The translations under genes and the position numbers were made by a program. The notes under the pieces are model-generated. The model was not told the origin of the DNA. It made no database searches and was given only the letters and a program-made list of their open reading frames with translations. From Phormidium tenue FACHB-886 (GTDB lineage Bacteria > Cyanobacteriota > Cyanobacteriia > Elainellales > Elainellaceae), in NCBI RefSeq assembly GCF_014764505.1, contig NZ_JACXWX010000004.1, positions 62,001-126,000 of the forward strand: a stretch of 64,000 nt of DNA, in the 5' to 3' direction. Shown here in pieces: positions 1-9,517 of this stretch (position 1 is its first letter; the number at the start of each line of letters is the position of its first letter).

Positions 1-9
1 TTCGTTTGC

Positions 10-3000
10 ATGGCAATTCTTCATGGCAGCTGGGTTCTTCAGCCTCAAAGTCAAAGTCAATCTTCCGGTTTAACTCCTCCCCAATCTGAGGCGAATGACG
101 ATCGTGCTTATTTCTTTGTTTGGGGCGAAGTTTGGCGGCGAGTAGAGCCGATCGAGACCCAAAACACTGACAGCAGCAACGTGCTGCAGCCGGCTGTTCC
201 CCTTCATCCTTTCACGATGTCCGCTGAAGAGCTGCGCGATCTGCTGCGATCGCTCCACGGTTCGCAGCAAATCAACTGGACAGCAGCAGATTTTCCGTTA
301 GATGTGCCAACCGCCTCTCGTGCCAAATCTACTAAGGCAGAAGCGACAACGCCCAAACGCAGCGCTACTCAAACGTTAGAAGCTGTGCCATCCCGCTGGC
401 AGTCGATCGCCCTGTCTGCTCCAACTTATCGTATAGAGCAGTCGAATAGGGTGGCATTGCTGCCACAGCATTCTGGGACGCAGCCTTCCCCCACGGCAGG
501 GGATTCTGATAGCAACAGCACTACAGGTGATTCGGCGGTAATCTTCTGTCCTTGGCAAATCCAGGGCATTTGCCTTACTGCCCCAGAAGCCTTGCAGCTC
601 CTGCATTCTCTGCCGCTTAGCTCAGTCCAAGATGACGAATTTGGCTGGCTGGGAGCAGATCTGCGCTTCTGGTCTCACATTGCTCGCTGGCGGCTTGACT
701 TACTCGCTCGTGCCAAATTTCTGCCGGTTCTGGAGAAGCAAACCGATGCTGATGCGATCGCTCATTGGCAAATCTTGCTCGATAGTGCCACCGACCAGGC
801 TCGACTAGAGCAATTTGTCCGGCGGATGCCCGGTCTATGCCGTGCTTATGGCACAGAATCAACGCTCCAGTCTGCCCCATCCCTGCTGCTGTCTTTCTTG
901 AACCAAACGATCGACACAGCCGCGCGATCGCAGCTTGCTACACAGCCGCTGCCTGCCGTGCCGCTGCCCAAAGACGTTCCTCTGCGCGAATGGCTCCATG
1001 CTCTCGGTAATTCTGCGGTACTAACGGCAGAGTCAGGTAAGCTCGATCGCCTCTTTGCAGCGCTTACTGCTTGGACGGCTCCGATTCAGGCGCAGCTCAG
1101 CCAGAAGATCGCTTCGTTTCGGACGTGCTTCTACCTGCAGCCGCCTGCTAGCGGGCGCGATTGGACGTTGGAATATTATCTGCAGGCAGTCAACGATCCA
1201 GCCTTCCTGGTTGGGGCACGGATCATTTGGAGTCAGCCCGTAGAGCGACTGGAGTACATGGGACGGACGATCGACCAGCCGCAAGAAACGCTGCTGGCAG
1301 GGTTAGGGTTGGCATCGCGGCTGTATCCGGTGATCGAACCTAGCTTGCAGGCACAGCAGCCGCAGTTTTGCCAGCTCAATCCGCTTCAGGTGTATGAGTT
1401 CATCAAGTCGGTTGCCTGGCGGCTACAAGACAGTGGCTTTGGCGTCGTGCTGCCACCCAGCCTCTCCAGCCAGGAGGGTTGGGCAAACCGGCTGGGTTTG
1501 CGGGTGCAGGCAGATGCGCCCAAGCTGGGCAAAAACCAGCGTTTGGGGTTGCAAAGCCTGCTCAATTTCAAATGGGAGCTGACGATCGGCGGACAGCGGC
1601 TCTCCAAGGCAGAGTTCGATCGGCTCGTTACTCTCAATATGCCCTTGGTGGAGGTGAACGGCGAATGGGTGGAGCTGCGCCCCCAAGATATCAAAGCGGC
1701 TCAATCTTTCTTTGAAAGCCGCAAAGACCAGATGGCGCTGTCACTGGAAGATGCCCTCCGCATCAGCACAGGGGATACGCAAATGCTGGAGAAGCTGCCG
1801 ATCGTCGGCTTTGAGGCATCAGGCACTCTGCAAGAGCTAATCAACGCCCTTACAACCGGCAATCAAAGCATTGAACCCCTTCCCCCGCCCAAACAGTTCA
1901 AAGGTGAACTGCGCCCTTACCAGGTGCGGGGGGCGTCTTGGCTGGCATTCCTAGAGCGCTGGGGGTTGGGTGCTTGTCTAGCAGATGATATGGGATTGGG
2001 CAAGACGATCCAGCTAATCGCCATGCTGCTGCATCTCCAGGAACAAGACGCACTAGAACATCCAACGCTGCTGGTTTGTCCGACTTCGGTACTGGGCAAC
2101 TGGGAGCGGGAAGTCAAGCGGTTTGCGCCCACGCTCAAGCTTCTAGTGCATCACGGGGACAAACGATCGCAGGGCAAAGCCTTTGCCAAAGCAGTCAAAG
2201 ACAAGCAGCTTGTGATCACCAGCTATTCCCTCGTCCACCGCGACCTCAAGGATTTGCAAACGGTTTCCTGGCAGGGCATCGTTTTGGATGAGGCGCAGAA
2301 TATCAAAAACGCTGATTCTAAACAATCTCAGTCAGTTCGCCAGCTCGACTGTCAGTTCCGCATTGCCCTCACCGGCACTCCCGTCGAAAACCGATTGGCA
2401 GAACTCTGGTCAATTCTAGATTTTCTCAATCCAGGCTATTTAGGACCCAAAAACTTCTTTCAGCGCCGCTTTGCCATTCCCATCGAACGCTACGGCGACA
2501 CCGCCTCCCTCAAAACCCTCCGATCGCTCGTCCAGCCCTTCATCCTCCGCCGCCTCAAGACCGATCGCTCCATCATCCAAGACCTGCCCGAAAAGCAGGA
2601 AATGACTGTTTTCTGTGGTCTCTCCAATGAGCAAGCCGAGCTGTATCAAAGCCTGGTTGAGCGATCGCTGGTTGAAATTGAATCCGCTGATGGCATCCAG
2701 CGCAAAGGCATGATTTTGGCGTTGCTCGTGCGGCTGAAACAGCTCTGCAACCACCCCGCCCTCTTCAAAGAGGAAGGACAGAAGAATGAAAAAAAACCTT
2801 CTCTCATTCCCCATCCCGCTGCTTTCCAGTCCCTCTCCGGTAAGCTTCAACGCCTAGAAGCTATGCTAGACGAGGTGCTGGCTGAGGGCGATCGCGCACT
2901 CATCTTTACTCAATTTGCCGAGTGGGGAAAACTGCTGCAAGCCTATCTACAGCAGCGGTTTAACCGTGAAGTGCTGTTCCTCTACGGCGGTAGCTCCAAG

Positions 3001-3384
3001 AAGCAGCGTGAGGAGATGGTCGATCGGTTTCAAAATGACCCGCAGGCTCCCCGAATTTTCATCCTGTCGCTGAAGGCGGGCGGCGTCGGACTAAACCTGA
3101 CCCGCGCCAATCATGTTTTTCACTTCGATCGCTGGTGGAACCCGGCCGTTGAAAATCAGGCAACCGATCGGGTTTTCCGCATTGGGCAAACGCGCAATGT
3201 CCAGGTTCACAAGTTCGTCTGCACGGGCACACTCGAAGAACGGATTCACGAACTGATCGAGAGCAAGAAAGCCCTGTCTGAACAAGTAGTCGGCGCAGGC
3301 GAAAACTGGCTAACTGAGCTGGATACAAACGCACTGCGGGATCTGCTGCTGTTGGATCGATCGGCGGTGATGGATGAAGATTAG
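10..3384 (+). CDS. SNF2/Swi2-family DEAD/DEAH helicase (HepA-like)
   Basis: This 1124-residue protein is a superfamily 2 double-stranded DNA translocase. The N-terminal half, about residues 1-630, is the poorly characterised region usual in bacterial SNF2 proteins. The ATPase core begins near residue 640 with the Walker A loop DMGLGKT at about 660-667. The Walker B box DEAQ lies near 760, followed by LTGTPVENR. The C-terminal helicase lobe carries GGVGLNL and the QxxDRxxRIGQ motif. Family members remodel protein-DNA or RNA polymerase-DNA complexes, but the specific target here is unknown. The ATG at position 10 fits the common start of cyanobacterial homologues (MAILHGSW), although the frame is open to the window edge. 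The gene converges on a small membrane-protein gene with only 11 bases between stops. Confidence 0.93.
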   Translation: MAILHGSWVLQPQSQSQSSGLTPPQSEANDDRAYFFVWGEVWRRVEPIETQNTDSSNVLQPAVPLHPFTMSAEELRDLLRSLHGSQQINWTAADFPLDVPTASRAKSTKAEATTPKRSATQTLEAVPSRWQSIALSAPTYRIEQSNRVALLPQHSGTQPSPTAGDSDSNSTTGDSAVIFCPWQIQGICLTAPEALQLLHSLPLSSVQDDEFGWLGADLRFWSHIARWRLDLLARAKFLPVLEKQTDADAIAHWQILLDSATDQARLEQFVRRMPGLCRAYGTESTLQSAPSLLLSFLNQTIDTAARSQLATQPLPAVPLPKDVPLREWLHALGNSAVLTAESGKLDRLFAALTAWTAPIQAQLSQKIASFRTCFYLQPPASGRDWTLEYYLQAVNDPAFLVGARIIWSQPVERLEYMGRTIDQPQETLLAGLGLASRLYPVIEPSLQAQQPQFCQLNPLQVYEFIKSVAWRLQDSGFGVVLPPSLSSQEGWANRLGLRVQADAPKLGKNQRLGLQSLLNFKWELTIGGQRLSKAEFDRLVTLNMPLVEVNGEWVELRPQDIKAAQSFFESRKDQMALSLEDALRISTGDTQMLEKLPIVGFEASGTLQELINALTTGNQSIEPLPPPKQFKGELRPYQVRGASWLAFLERWGLGACLADDMGLGKTIQLIAMLLHLQEQDALEHPTLLVCPTSVLGNWEREVKRFAPTLKLLVHHGDKRSQGKAFAKAVKDKQLVITSYSLVHRDLKDLQTVSWQGIVLDEAQNIKNADSKQSQSVRQLDCQFRIALTGTPVENRLAELWSILDFLNPGYLGPKNFFQRRFAIPIERYGDTASLKTLRSLVQPFILRRLKTDRSIIQDLPEKQEMTVFCGLSNEQAELYQSLVERSLVEIESADGIQRKGMILALLVRLKQLCNHPALFKEEGQKNEKKPSLIPHPAAFQSLSGKLQRLEAMLDEVLAEGDRALIFTQFAEWGKLLQAYLQQRFNREVLFLYGGSSKKQREEMVDRFQNDPQAPRIFILSLKAGGVGLNLTRANHVFHFDRWWNPAVENQATDRVFRIGQTRNVQVHKFVCTGTLEERIHELIESKKALSEQVVGAGENWLTELDTNALRDLLLLDRSAVMDED

Positions 3385-3395
3385 AGCACAATGCA

Positions 3396-3815
3396 CTACC
3401 GTCGCCAATAAGGTTTGCCCTTAATGAAAATGCCGAGAATCATGCTGATCAGCTGTCCCTCATCTAAACTCACCAAGCTAGCGGGCAGCGGCAGCAGGTT
3501 CTTAATCACAATCCCCAATAGCAAACAAGGCACAAGCGCCCACAGCACGCCTGCGTTAATAATTACGTTTGGATAGACAATCTCTAACAGATAAACTGCC
3601 AGTGCCCCAACGCAGACAGCGATCGCCAGTATGGTGATCAACCCCAGTGGTGGCGACAGCAGCAAACTCAAGGAACTGTTAATCAAGGGCGATCGCATTG
3701 CCCCAAACCATAGAAAAAACTCCAGGACAAACACCCAAATGTTTGTCAAAACTGCCGTAATCAGCAGCGGTATCCAGGGAAGTCTTGCAAGTCGCTGAAG
3801 CGGATTAGCCATCAC
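3396..3815 (-). CDS. Small multi-pass membrane protein
   Basis: I do not recognise a named family. The 139-residue product has three or four hydrophobic stretches, roughly at residues 14-38, 47-75 and 88-108, and a basic C-terminus ending KPYWRR, so it is probably an inner-membrane or thylakoid protein. Two ATG codons stand at the 5' end, and the second (MANPLQRL) is equally possible. It reads in the same direction as the HerA-type ATPase gene upstream, about 90 bases away, and faces the SNF2 gene. No function is proposed. Confidence 0.6.
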   Translation of the reverse strand: MMANPLQRLARLPWIPLLITAVLTNIWVFVLEFFLWFGAMRSPLINSSLSLLLSPPLGLITILAIAVCVGALAVYLLEIVYPNVIINAGVLWALVPCLLLGIVIKNLLPLPASLVSLDEGQLISMILGIFIKGKPYWRR

Positions 3816-3908
3816 CCCAATCGTCTAAATTTAAATTGATCTTAGCTTGGCAACAGAGGATTCCCTCGCGGAAGTTTTTTGTGGTTGAGCAGTTCGAGAG
3901 CAACGCGC

Positions 3909-5603
3909 TCAATCAATGCTGACTCCACGAAACGTCTTAGAGCGCGATCGCCCCACCAGCGGTGCTTCTTCGATCTTCCTTGCCTCGACTCGGTGGGACT
4001 GGAAATATTGCTGCCACAAGTCGGGCGCATTCAGCGTTTCGCCACCGTGTGCTGTAATCCGCTGCCGCACCTGACAGAGCACAGGTGTATTGACACAGGC
4101 TCCAGAGATGATCACCTGTCCTTTCGTCAAGGAAGGCAGTTCTTTCAGCAAATCGCGTCCGGCTGCCTCCACCCCATACTTAAGGCTATCCTGATCAACC
4201 GGGTTAACGATCCGCATAATGAACTGACTCATACACTGCGACAGCACATCCGAGTCCAGCTTGCCGGGTCGCTGTGTAATCAGCCCCACGCCCAAGCCAA
4301 ACTTGCGTCCCTCACTGAGGATCGTCCGGATCACTGCTTTACAGCGCGATGGCTCATGGGCAGGGGCGAAGCGGTGTGCCTCTTCCAGTAAAATAAACAC
4401 TGGATAAGGCAAAAAGTTTTCATCACCCGGCTGAATCAGCTCTTTCATCGTATTCATGCGGGCATGGTTTGCCTGCCGCAGTGTTGCCGCACAAATCACC
4501 TGCTGCTCATCCTGGCTGACTTCATTCATTTGCAGCACGGTCACCTGTCCCGGTTCAAACAGATCTTTAGGGGCAAGGTGTTCAAAGGCGTGGAAGTACG
4601 GCGATCGCGCCAGCTTATCCAGCTTCCATTCCAGCGCTGGAGCCGAAGTGCCCACTTTCATCTCGCCGTCTTCCGACTCCTGGCTGTCCACCTCATACAC
4701 TGCCCGAATCAAGTCCTGCACATCCCAGCGATAGTCGCCCTTCTTGTGCTTCCGCATCAGGTCAAAGGCTTTGCTGAGGATCGACTGCTGCCGATCGCTC
4801 ATCTCTGGCAGCAGGCTCAAGATGTCATAGTAGTCCAGCGAAGAAACCCGAATCTTCACATCTTCAGGCGTGAGTACTTTCACCTTCGGGGCATAACCAT
4901 CTTCTGCTTCAAAGGCAGGATGCCCACGCATTTCTGCCAAAGTGCCATATTCGCCGTGTGGGTCAAAAATTAGCACGGCTGCCCGGTTGTGAGGCAACAG
5001 CAGCTCTTCCACCAGCACCCCCGCCGTATAGGATTTGCCTGAACCAGTGCCCGCCAAAATCGCCATGTGCGTACTGACTAGCTCCTTGACATCTAGGGTG
5101 ACCGGTACTGCTCCAGCATCACGTAGCAGCAACGACCCCACATGCGCCGCCCCAATCTGTTTAGGCTGCTTACGGCTCAAAACTTGCTTCAGCCCTTCGT
5201 CACTTGCCAGAAACACTTTCGCCCCCGGATCAGGCGTGATGCGCGGGTTCATAAAGCCCAATGCCGGATGGAAGTAGCCAATCACCTCCACGGTCACCTC
5301 GTAGATCTCCGGATTGGGGTGGGCAAACCCCACCAGCGCCGCGATCGCCTCTGGACTGATCTCAGTGTCGGCAAAAATCCGATCGGGCAAATGGTCAATT
5401 AAGCAGCGAGCCGAAATCTTGCCCAGGATTTGCAGCAGCGCTTGCGGATAAACAGATTGGCGAACTTCGTAATAAACAAACTCACCAATCCGGACATGAC
5501 CATTGTCTGTTGTGATAAACACATACTGGTTGCCTGTTTCGCCAGGTCCTTTAACTGTACCAATGGAGTAAGGAGAGGTAAGCGGAATTTGGGCTGAGGT
5601 CAT
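3909..5603 (-). CDS. HerA-type ATP-binding protein (DUF87)
   Basis: This 564-residue protein belongs to the HerA/FtsK superfamily of hexameric DNA-pumping ATPases. An N-terminal beta-barrel (HAS-barrel-like) region covers about residues 1-120. The Walker A loop GTGSGKSYT is near residue 190, followed by the characteristic IFDPHGEYG. A Walker B-like FILLEEAHRFAP segment is near 410, and an EGRKFGLG segment typical of HerA follows. Archaeal and bacterial HerA usually works with the NurA nuclease in end resection, or in defence pairs such as Sir2-HerA. Neither partner is adjacent here: the neighbours are a small membrane protein and, divergently, a sensor kinase. Cyanobacterial homologues commonly stand alone, so function is inferred only at the level of DNA translocation. 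Confidence 0.85.
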   Translation of the reverse strand: MTSAQIPLTSPYSIGTVKGPGETGNQYVFITTDNGHVRIGEFVYYEVRQSVYPQALLQILGKISARCLIDHLPDRIFADTEISPEAIAALVGFAHPNPEIYEVTVEVIGYFHPALGFMNPRITPDPGAKVFLASDEGLKQVLSRKQPKQIGAAHVGSLLLRDAGAVPVTLDVKELVSTHMAILAGTGSGKSYTAGVLVEELLLPHNRAAVLIFDPHGEYGTLAEMRGHPAFEAEDGYAPKVKVLTPEDVKIRVSSLDYYDILSLLPEMSDRQQSILSKAFDLMRKHKKGDYRWDVQDLIRAVYEVDSQESEDGEMKVGTSAPALEWKLDKLARSPYFHAFEHLAPKDLFEPGQVTVLQMNEVSQDEQQVICAATLRQANHARMNTMKELIQPGDENFLPYPVFILLEEAHRFAPAHEPSRCKAVIRTILSEGRKFGLGVGLITQRPGKLDSDVLSQCMSQFIMRIVNPVDQDSLKYGVEAAGRDLLKELPSLTKGQVIISGACVNTPVLCQVRQRITAHGGETLNAPDLWQQYFQSHRVEARKIEEAPLVGRSRSKTFRGVSID

Positions 5604-6183
5604 AGCGAAAGAGGAAGCGACAAAACAAGGCGATTTGAATCAGCTAGGGGCACTGCATGAGAACCCGCAACCCCGAGCGAAGCTCCTTAGCAAACGTAGG
5701 GAATTCACGGATTCTGTCATCGTTCTGTGACGTGTAACCTGGAGTCAGTTGAGTAGACCGGAGCAGAACGAATGCACTAATCCCATCATCATAAGGACTA
5801 AACTCCAATTTGGTGAAACAGATTTGTCAAAGTTCTCATTTTTGGGAAAGCGATCACCCTAGAAGATTCAAACCTTCCGCTTCCCAGCTCAACCCTGGTT
5901 TTATCTTCAGGGTGCTGACTCAAGTTAAAACAGGGCTCTTGCATCTTGTGGGGTAGGGGAAACCTACCCCACAAAAACTAGAACCTCAATGGAAGCTTGT
6001 GGTGGTTTGGTTGGAAAGTCTCCATTGAATCTAAAGCCTTTGTGCTCCATCCGCTAAGTCGTCTACCTGTCCTCATGTCCTGCAACAGTAGAGCGAATCG
6101 GCAAACTCGACTTGCTCCAATTTGCCAAAGCCACTCTCCGCTCCCTGAAAATCGTTACACTTCCCGCTTTTCCGGAAACCTCC
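5604..6183. other. Divergent intergenic region, HerA-type gene / sensor kinase
   Basis: This gap separates two divergently read genes and so should hold both promoters. I see no tRNA or convincing small gene. Its clearest content is a perfect 12-bp inverted repeat with a 5-base loop at 5946-5974, annotated separately. Confidence 0.6.
5946..5974. repeat. Perfect 12-bp hairpin between divergent genes
   Basis: TTGTGGGGTAGG at 5946-5957 is exactly complementary to CCTACCCCACAA at 5963-5974, with loop GGAAA. The G-rich arms make a very stable stem. Both flanking genes point away from it, so it is not where a terminator of either gene would sit, and no T-run follows on the + strand. It could be an operator, a 5'-UTR structure of the kinase transcript, or a small palindromic repeat element. 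Confidence 0.75.
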
Positions 6184-8094
6184 ATGCAGCAAAAAGTGGC
6201 TCTCCTTCGCTCTAATCTGGAACAGCGGTTAACTCAGGCAATTCTGATGAGCCAGAGTCCTCAGTCTGCGCCTTTAAAGATTGCCCAATCGATCGCTGAA
6301 ACGTTCCAAGCACAAGGCTGTGTGATTCTGTCACAACCCGGCTCGGTCACGCAAATTAGCAGTTGGTTCAAACCAGAGTTAGCTAGCAGTCGAGTCGTCC
6401 AAAATTTGCTGGTGCAGTGGGTCGCAAATCCTCCAGATTGTTTGACCACGGGAAGTTGGGTAGCAGATTGCGCTCCTGCAGCTTCTACATCTGCTGAAGA
6501 ACCAATCGGCTTGCTGGTGTATTGGGTTCCAACTCAGTTGCAAGGACAGGTGAACGGGGCAATTGGGCTTGTTCGATCGCAGTTTCAAGAATGGGATGAA
6601 TCAGCCGTGCATTTACTTGAATCACTTTCGCCACAGGTGACAATTGCTATTTCTCAAGCACAGTTAGGGCAACAGCTCCAGCAGCAAGCCCAGTATCAAG
6701 TGCTGATTGACCAGCTTACAACTGCAATTCGTAATGCTTGGGATTTGGAAGATATCTTTAATCTGGCAGTAGAGGGAACGGCCAGCTCACTGCAGGTCAA
6801 TCGGGGGCTGCTGCTGCTGTTCAAATATGCTGATCCCCTTCACAAAAGCCGTAACCTAGAAGGCATTCCCAAGGCTCAAGCAACCATTGCTGCCCATTGG
6901 CTAAATTCTGAATCGTCTGCTTCGGTTGCCAATCTAACGTTTTCTGCCTCAGAGTGCTGTATCTGCCAGCAGGTGTTACGAAGTGCAGAACCGATCGTTG
7001 TTCCAGTTGGCGATGTTCTCAATAGCTCCAGTCACTCAACCTCTAGCGAGAGAATGGTGTCTCTCCTCGGCCTTGCGCCGTCTCACGCTGTCCTGCTGAT
7101 GCCTTTGGAAAATCAGGGGACAGTGCTGGGCTGCTTGGTGCTACACCAGGAGCAGTCGCGCCTGTGGTCGGCGGAAGAGCTGTCGTTTGTCAAATTGGTA
7201 GCTGCCCAGCTCAGCACTGCCATTATTCAAACCCGCACTCTGAAGCAGATTCAAGGCGTGGTGCAAGAACGCACTGTTCAACTCCAACGCAGTCTTGAAG
7301 TGCAGGCGAAACTTTATGAAAAAACCCGCCAGCAGGTAGAACAGCTCCGCAAGCTCAACGCAGAACGAGAAGAATTTCTTAGCACTGTCAGCCATGAACT
7401 CCGAACACCATTAACTAGCATGATGCTGGCAATTCGAATGCTGCAGCAGGCTGACCTAGCGCCCGATCGCCAAAAGAAGTATCTCGATATTCTAGAGCAG
7501 CAGTGCATCCAGGAAACCAAGTTGATTAACGACCTACTGGCGCTTCGTAAGTTAGAAACTAATTCAGCCAGCAACCAGCTGCAAAAGATTGATCTGCGGT
7601 ATTTGCTTGAAAGTGCTGCTCAGTCTGTTAAGGCAAGCTGGGCTGAGAAGGGTTTGATATTAACGCTGGCGTTGCCCAGCCATCCTGTTACTCTTTTTAC
7701 CGATCCCGATAGCCTGAATCGCATCCTGCTGGAGCTGCTAGCCAACGCCAGAAAATATGCCAGCTCCGAAAGCACTATAGAACTAGAGTTGAAAGCAAAC
7801 CCACCCCGTAAGCAGGTTTTGATTAGCGTCCGAAACGTAGGTGACGGCATTTTGCCAGAAGAACTGCCGCACATTTTTGAGAAGTTTCGGCGGGGGCAAG
7901 GGGTAACCAAACGAGCAATTCAGGGAACGGGATTAGGGCTAGCACTCGTCAAAGGATTGGTGGAGCACCTCAACGGCACGATCGCTGTTAGCAGTCAGCC
8001 TTGCCCTGTTCCTGACTCAGACTGCTGGGAAACTTGTTTTACGCTGACATTGCCCCAGTGCCCAGAAGGCGCGATCGCGCTGGTATCCTCCTAA
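6184..8094 (+). CDS. GAF-domain sensor histidine kinase
   Basis: This is a cytoplasmic two-component sensor: no membrane segment is visible. One or two GAF-like domains precede a coiled-coil linker rich in Q, E and K. The dimerisation and phosphoacceptor box FLSTVSHELRTPLTS follows, with the phospho-accepting His near residue 404 counted from the ATG at 6184. The ATPase lobe shows the N box LLELLANARKY, the G1 box NVGDGILPEE, IFEKFRRG, and the G2 box GTGLGLALVKGL. A TTG at 6112 would add 24 residues. I prefer the ATG because it gives a more usual N-terminus, but there is no strong ribosome binding site at either. No response regulator is adjacent, so this is an orphan kinase. The GAF ligand cannot be read from sequence. 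Confidence 0.9.
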   Translation: MQQKVALLRSNLEQRLTQAILMSQSPQSAPLKIAQSIAETFQAQGCVILSQPGSVTQISSWFKPELASSRVVQNLLVQWVANPPDCLTTGSWVADCAPAASTSAEEPIGLLVYWVPTQLQGQVNGAIGLVRSQFQEWDESAVHLLESLSPQVTIAISQAQLGQQLQQQAQYQVLIDQLTTAIRNAWDLEDIFNLAVEGTASSLQVNRGLLLLFKYADPLHKSRNLEGIPKAQATIAAHWLNSESSASVANLTFSASECCICQQVLRSAEPIVVPVGDVLNSSSHSTSSERMVSLLGLAPSHAVLLMPLENQGTVLGCLVLHQEQSRLWSAEELSFVKLVAAQLSTAIIQTRTLKQIQGVVQERTVQLQRSLEVQAKLYEKTRQQVEQLRKLNAEREEFLSTVSHELRTPLTSMMLAIRMLQQADLAPDRQKKYLDILEQQCIQETKLINDLLALRKLETNSASNQLQKIDLRYLLESAAQSVKASWAEKGLILTLALPSHPVTLFTDPDSLNRILLELLANARKYASSESTIELELKANPPRKQVLISVRNVGDGILPEELPHIFEKFRRGQGVTKRAIQGTGLGLALVKGLVEHLNGTIAVSSQPCPVPDSDCWETCFTLTLPQCPEGAIALVSS

Positions 8095-8202
8095 CTGGCA
8101 AGGATTAAATAAATGAGCAGAAAGTTTGGTTTTGGAAGGATTCTTCTTAGGTAAGGCTGACATCTTGACTGTCGCGGTTTAACATTTGTAGGCTGAACGA
8201 AC

Positions 8203-8787
8203 ATGAACATTGAATTGGATGTGCAAATGGTGAATGAGCAGAGCGGGATGGAGCCTTTTGAGGGGGCATCTGCTGATTTGATTTTGGCAAATGAACTGGC
8301 TTCAGCAAGCGGTGTGGAAGTGCAAACCGACCGCGCCGAGGGTCGGCAGCGCCAGATTTCTGCCAAAATTTGCATTCCTTATTCAAACGATCAGGTGTGG
8401 CAAATCCTGACGGATTACGACCACCTGGCAGACTTTATTCCTAACCTTGCCAAGAGTCGCCGAATTAGCCATCCGAATAACGGTATCCGCATAGAGCAGA
8501 TTGGCACTCAGTCCTTGTTGAAGCTAAAGTTTTGTGCCCGTGTTGTGCTGGATATGGTGGAGCGTTTTCCACATCGGCTCGATTTTGAAATGGTAGAGGG
8601 CGACTTCAAGAAGTTTTCTGGTAGTTGGCTGCTCCAGCCTATTGAGGATGGAACGGAACTATCCTACGTAGTGTCTGTGCTGCCTCCTTTAGCAATGCCT
8701 GTGGGCATGATTGAAAAACGTCTCAAGGGTGGATTAGTCCTGAATTTGTCTGCCATTCGCAGTCGGGCAGAAGTGCTATATGGGTAG
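8203..8787 (+). CDS. SRPBCC (START/cyclase-like) family protein
   Basis: This 194-residue protein has an N-terminal extension of about 50 residues followed by an SRPBCC/COQ10-like fold. The fold is suggested by IPYSNDQVWQILTDYDHLADFIPNL and later by FSGSWLLQP and the terminal helix region LSAIRSRAEVL. SRPBCC proteins enclose a hydrophobic cavity for lipids, quinones or polyketides. In cyanobacteria and plastids these COQ10-like members are common, but their ligands are mostly unknown. The gene stands between the sensor kinase and the PsiE-type gene on the same strand with gaps of about 110 bases, so co-transcription is possible. Confidence 0.8.
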   Translation: MNIELDVQMVNEQSGMEPFEGASADLILANELASASGVEVQTDRAEGRQRQISAKICIPYSNDQVWQILTDYDHLADFIPNLAKSRRISHPNNGIRIEQIGTQSLLKLKFCARVVLDMVERFPHRLDFEMVEGDFKKFSGSWLLQPIEDGTELSYVVSVLPPLAMPVGMIEKRLKGGLVLNLSAIRSRAEVLYG

Positions 8788-8904
8788 ATGACTTGAAACG
8801 TCTTACAATAACAGCAATCAGCTTTTTTGATAGTTCTGGGGTTTTCTTATAAAGCTTTCTAAAGATAAGCTAAGAAAAATTCAGTTGGCTTTCAGGAGGC
8901 TTTC

Positions 8905-9462
8905 ATGCAACAGATCGATCGCTACGAGTGGCTAAAGCAAAACCGACTAGTCCGGGCTCTTGAAGCTGTGCAGGATCTGATTGTAGTTTCTCTCTGCATC
9001 GGGCTATTTAGCTTTATGCTGATTCAGCTGCGAGAAATGTTTTTATCGCTGCTGCCACCGCTTGATTTTCCTGCTGTGACTGCCGACATTCTGTTTTTGC
9101 TGATTTTGGTCGAATTATTTCGGCTGATGGTGATTTATCTGCAAGAGCATCGGGTATCGATCGGCGTTGCAGTTGAAGTATCTATTGTCTCCATTTTGCG
9201 AGAGGTGATTGTGCGGGGCGTCTTAGAAGCGCCTGCCAGTCAGATTTTGTCTGCCTGTGCTTTGCTGCTGGTGTTGGGCGCACTGCTGTTAATCCGCGTT
9301 TGGTTGCCGCCCACTTTTGAAGGCATTGACCCGGAACACTTGATTTCTCTGCGCCGCCAGAAAGAGCTATCGCAGTCTGAAGTGATTTCTGACTCACTTT
9401 TGAAACCCACCGCCCTCAATCATTCCACTCCGCTTGCCAACAGAGTTAATGCCAATCCCTGA
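8905..9462 (+). CDS. PsiE-family (phosphate-starvation-inducible) membrane protein
   Basis: The 185-residue product has four hydrophobic segments in its first 140 residues and a polar C-terminal tail, matching the PsiE/DUF4389-like layout of small four-helix membrane proteins. The name comes from the E. coli phosphate-starvation gene; the biochemical role is unknown. An exact AGGAGG lies at 8894-8899, five bases before the ATG, which makes this start secure. The last bases run close to the ATG of the flavodiiron gene, which begins 55 bases downstream. Confidence 0.75.
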   Translation: MQQIDRYEWLKQNRLVRALEAVQDLIVVSLCIGLFSFMLIQLREMFLSLLPPLDFPAVTADILFLLILVELFRLMVIYLQEHRVSIGVAVEVSIVSILREVIVRGVLEAPASQILSACALLLVLGALLLIRVWLPPTFEGIDPEHLISLRRQKELSQSEVISDSLLKPTALNHSTPLANRVNANP

Positions 9463-9517
9463 GAGAATGACAGATATAGCAAGGTCGAATTCCTCTCTTT
9501 CCTTATCCCTTTTTCCT

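Noticed and set aside
3879-4391. Open frame of 170 codons on the + strand
   Set aside because: It is antisense to the conserved C-terminal part of the HerA-type gene and reads as a low-quality composition without motifs.
3396-5603. HerA-based antiphage system
   Set aside because: No Sir2, NurA, DUF4297 or other effector gene is adjacent; the small membrane protein gives no effector signature.
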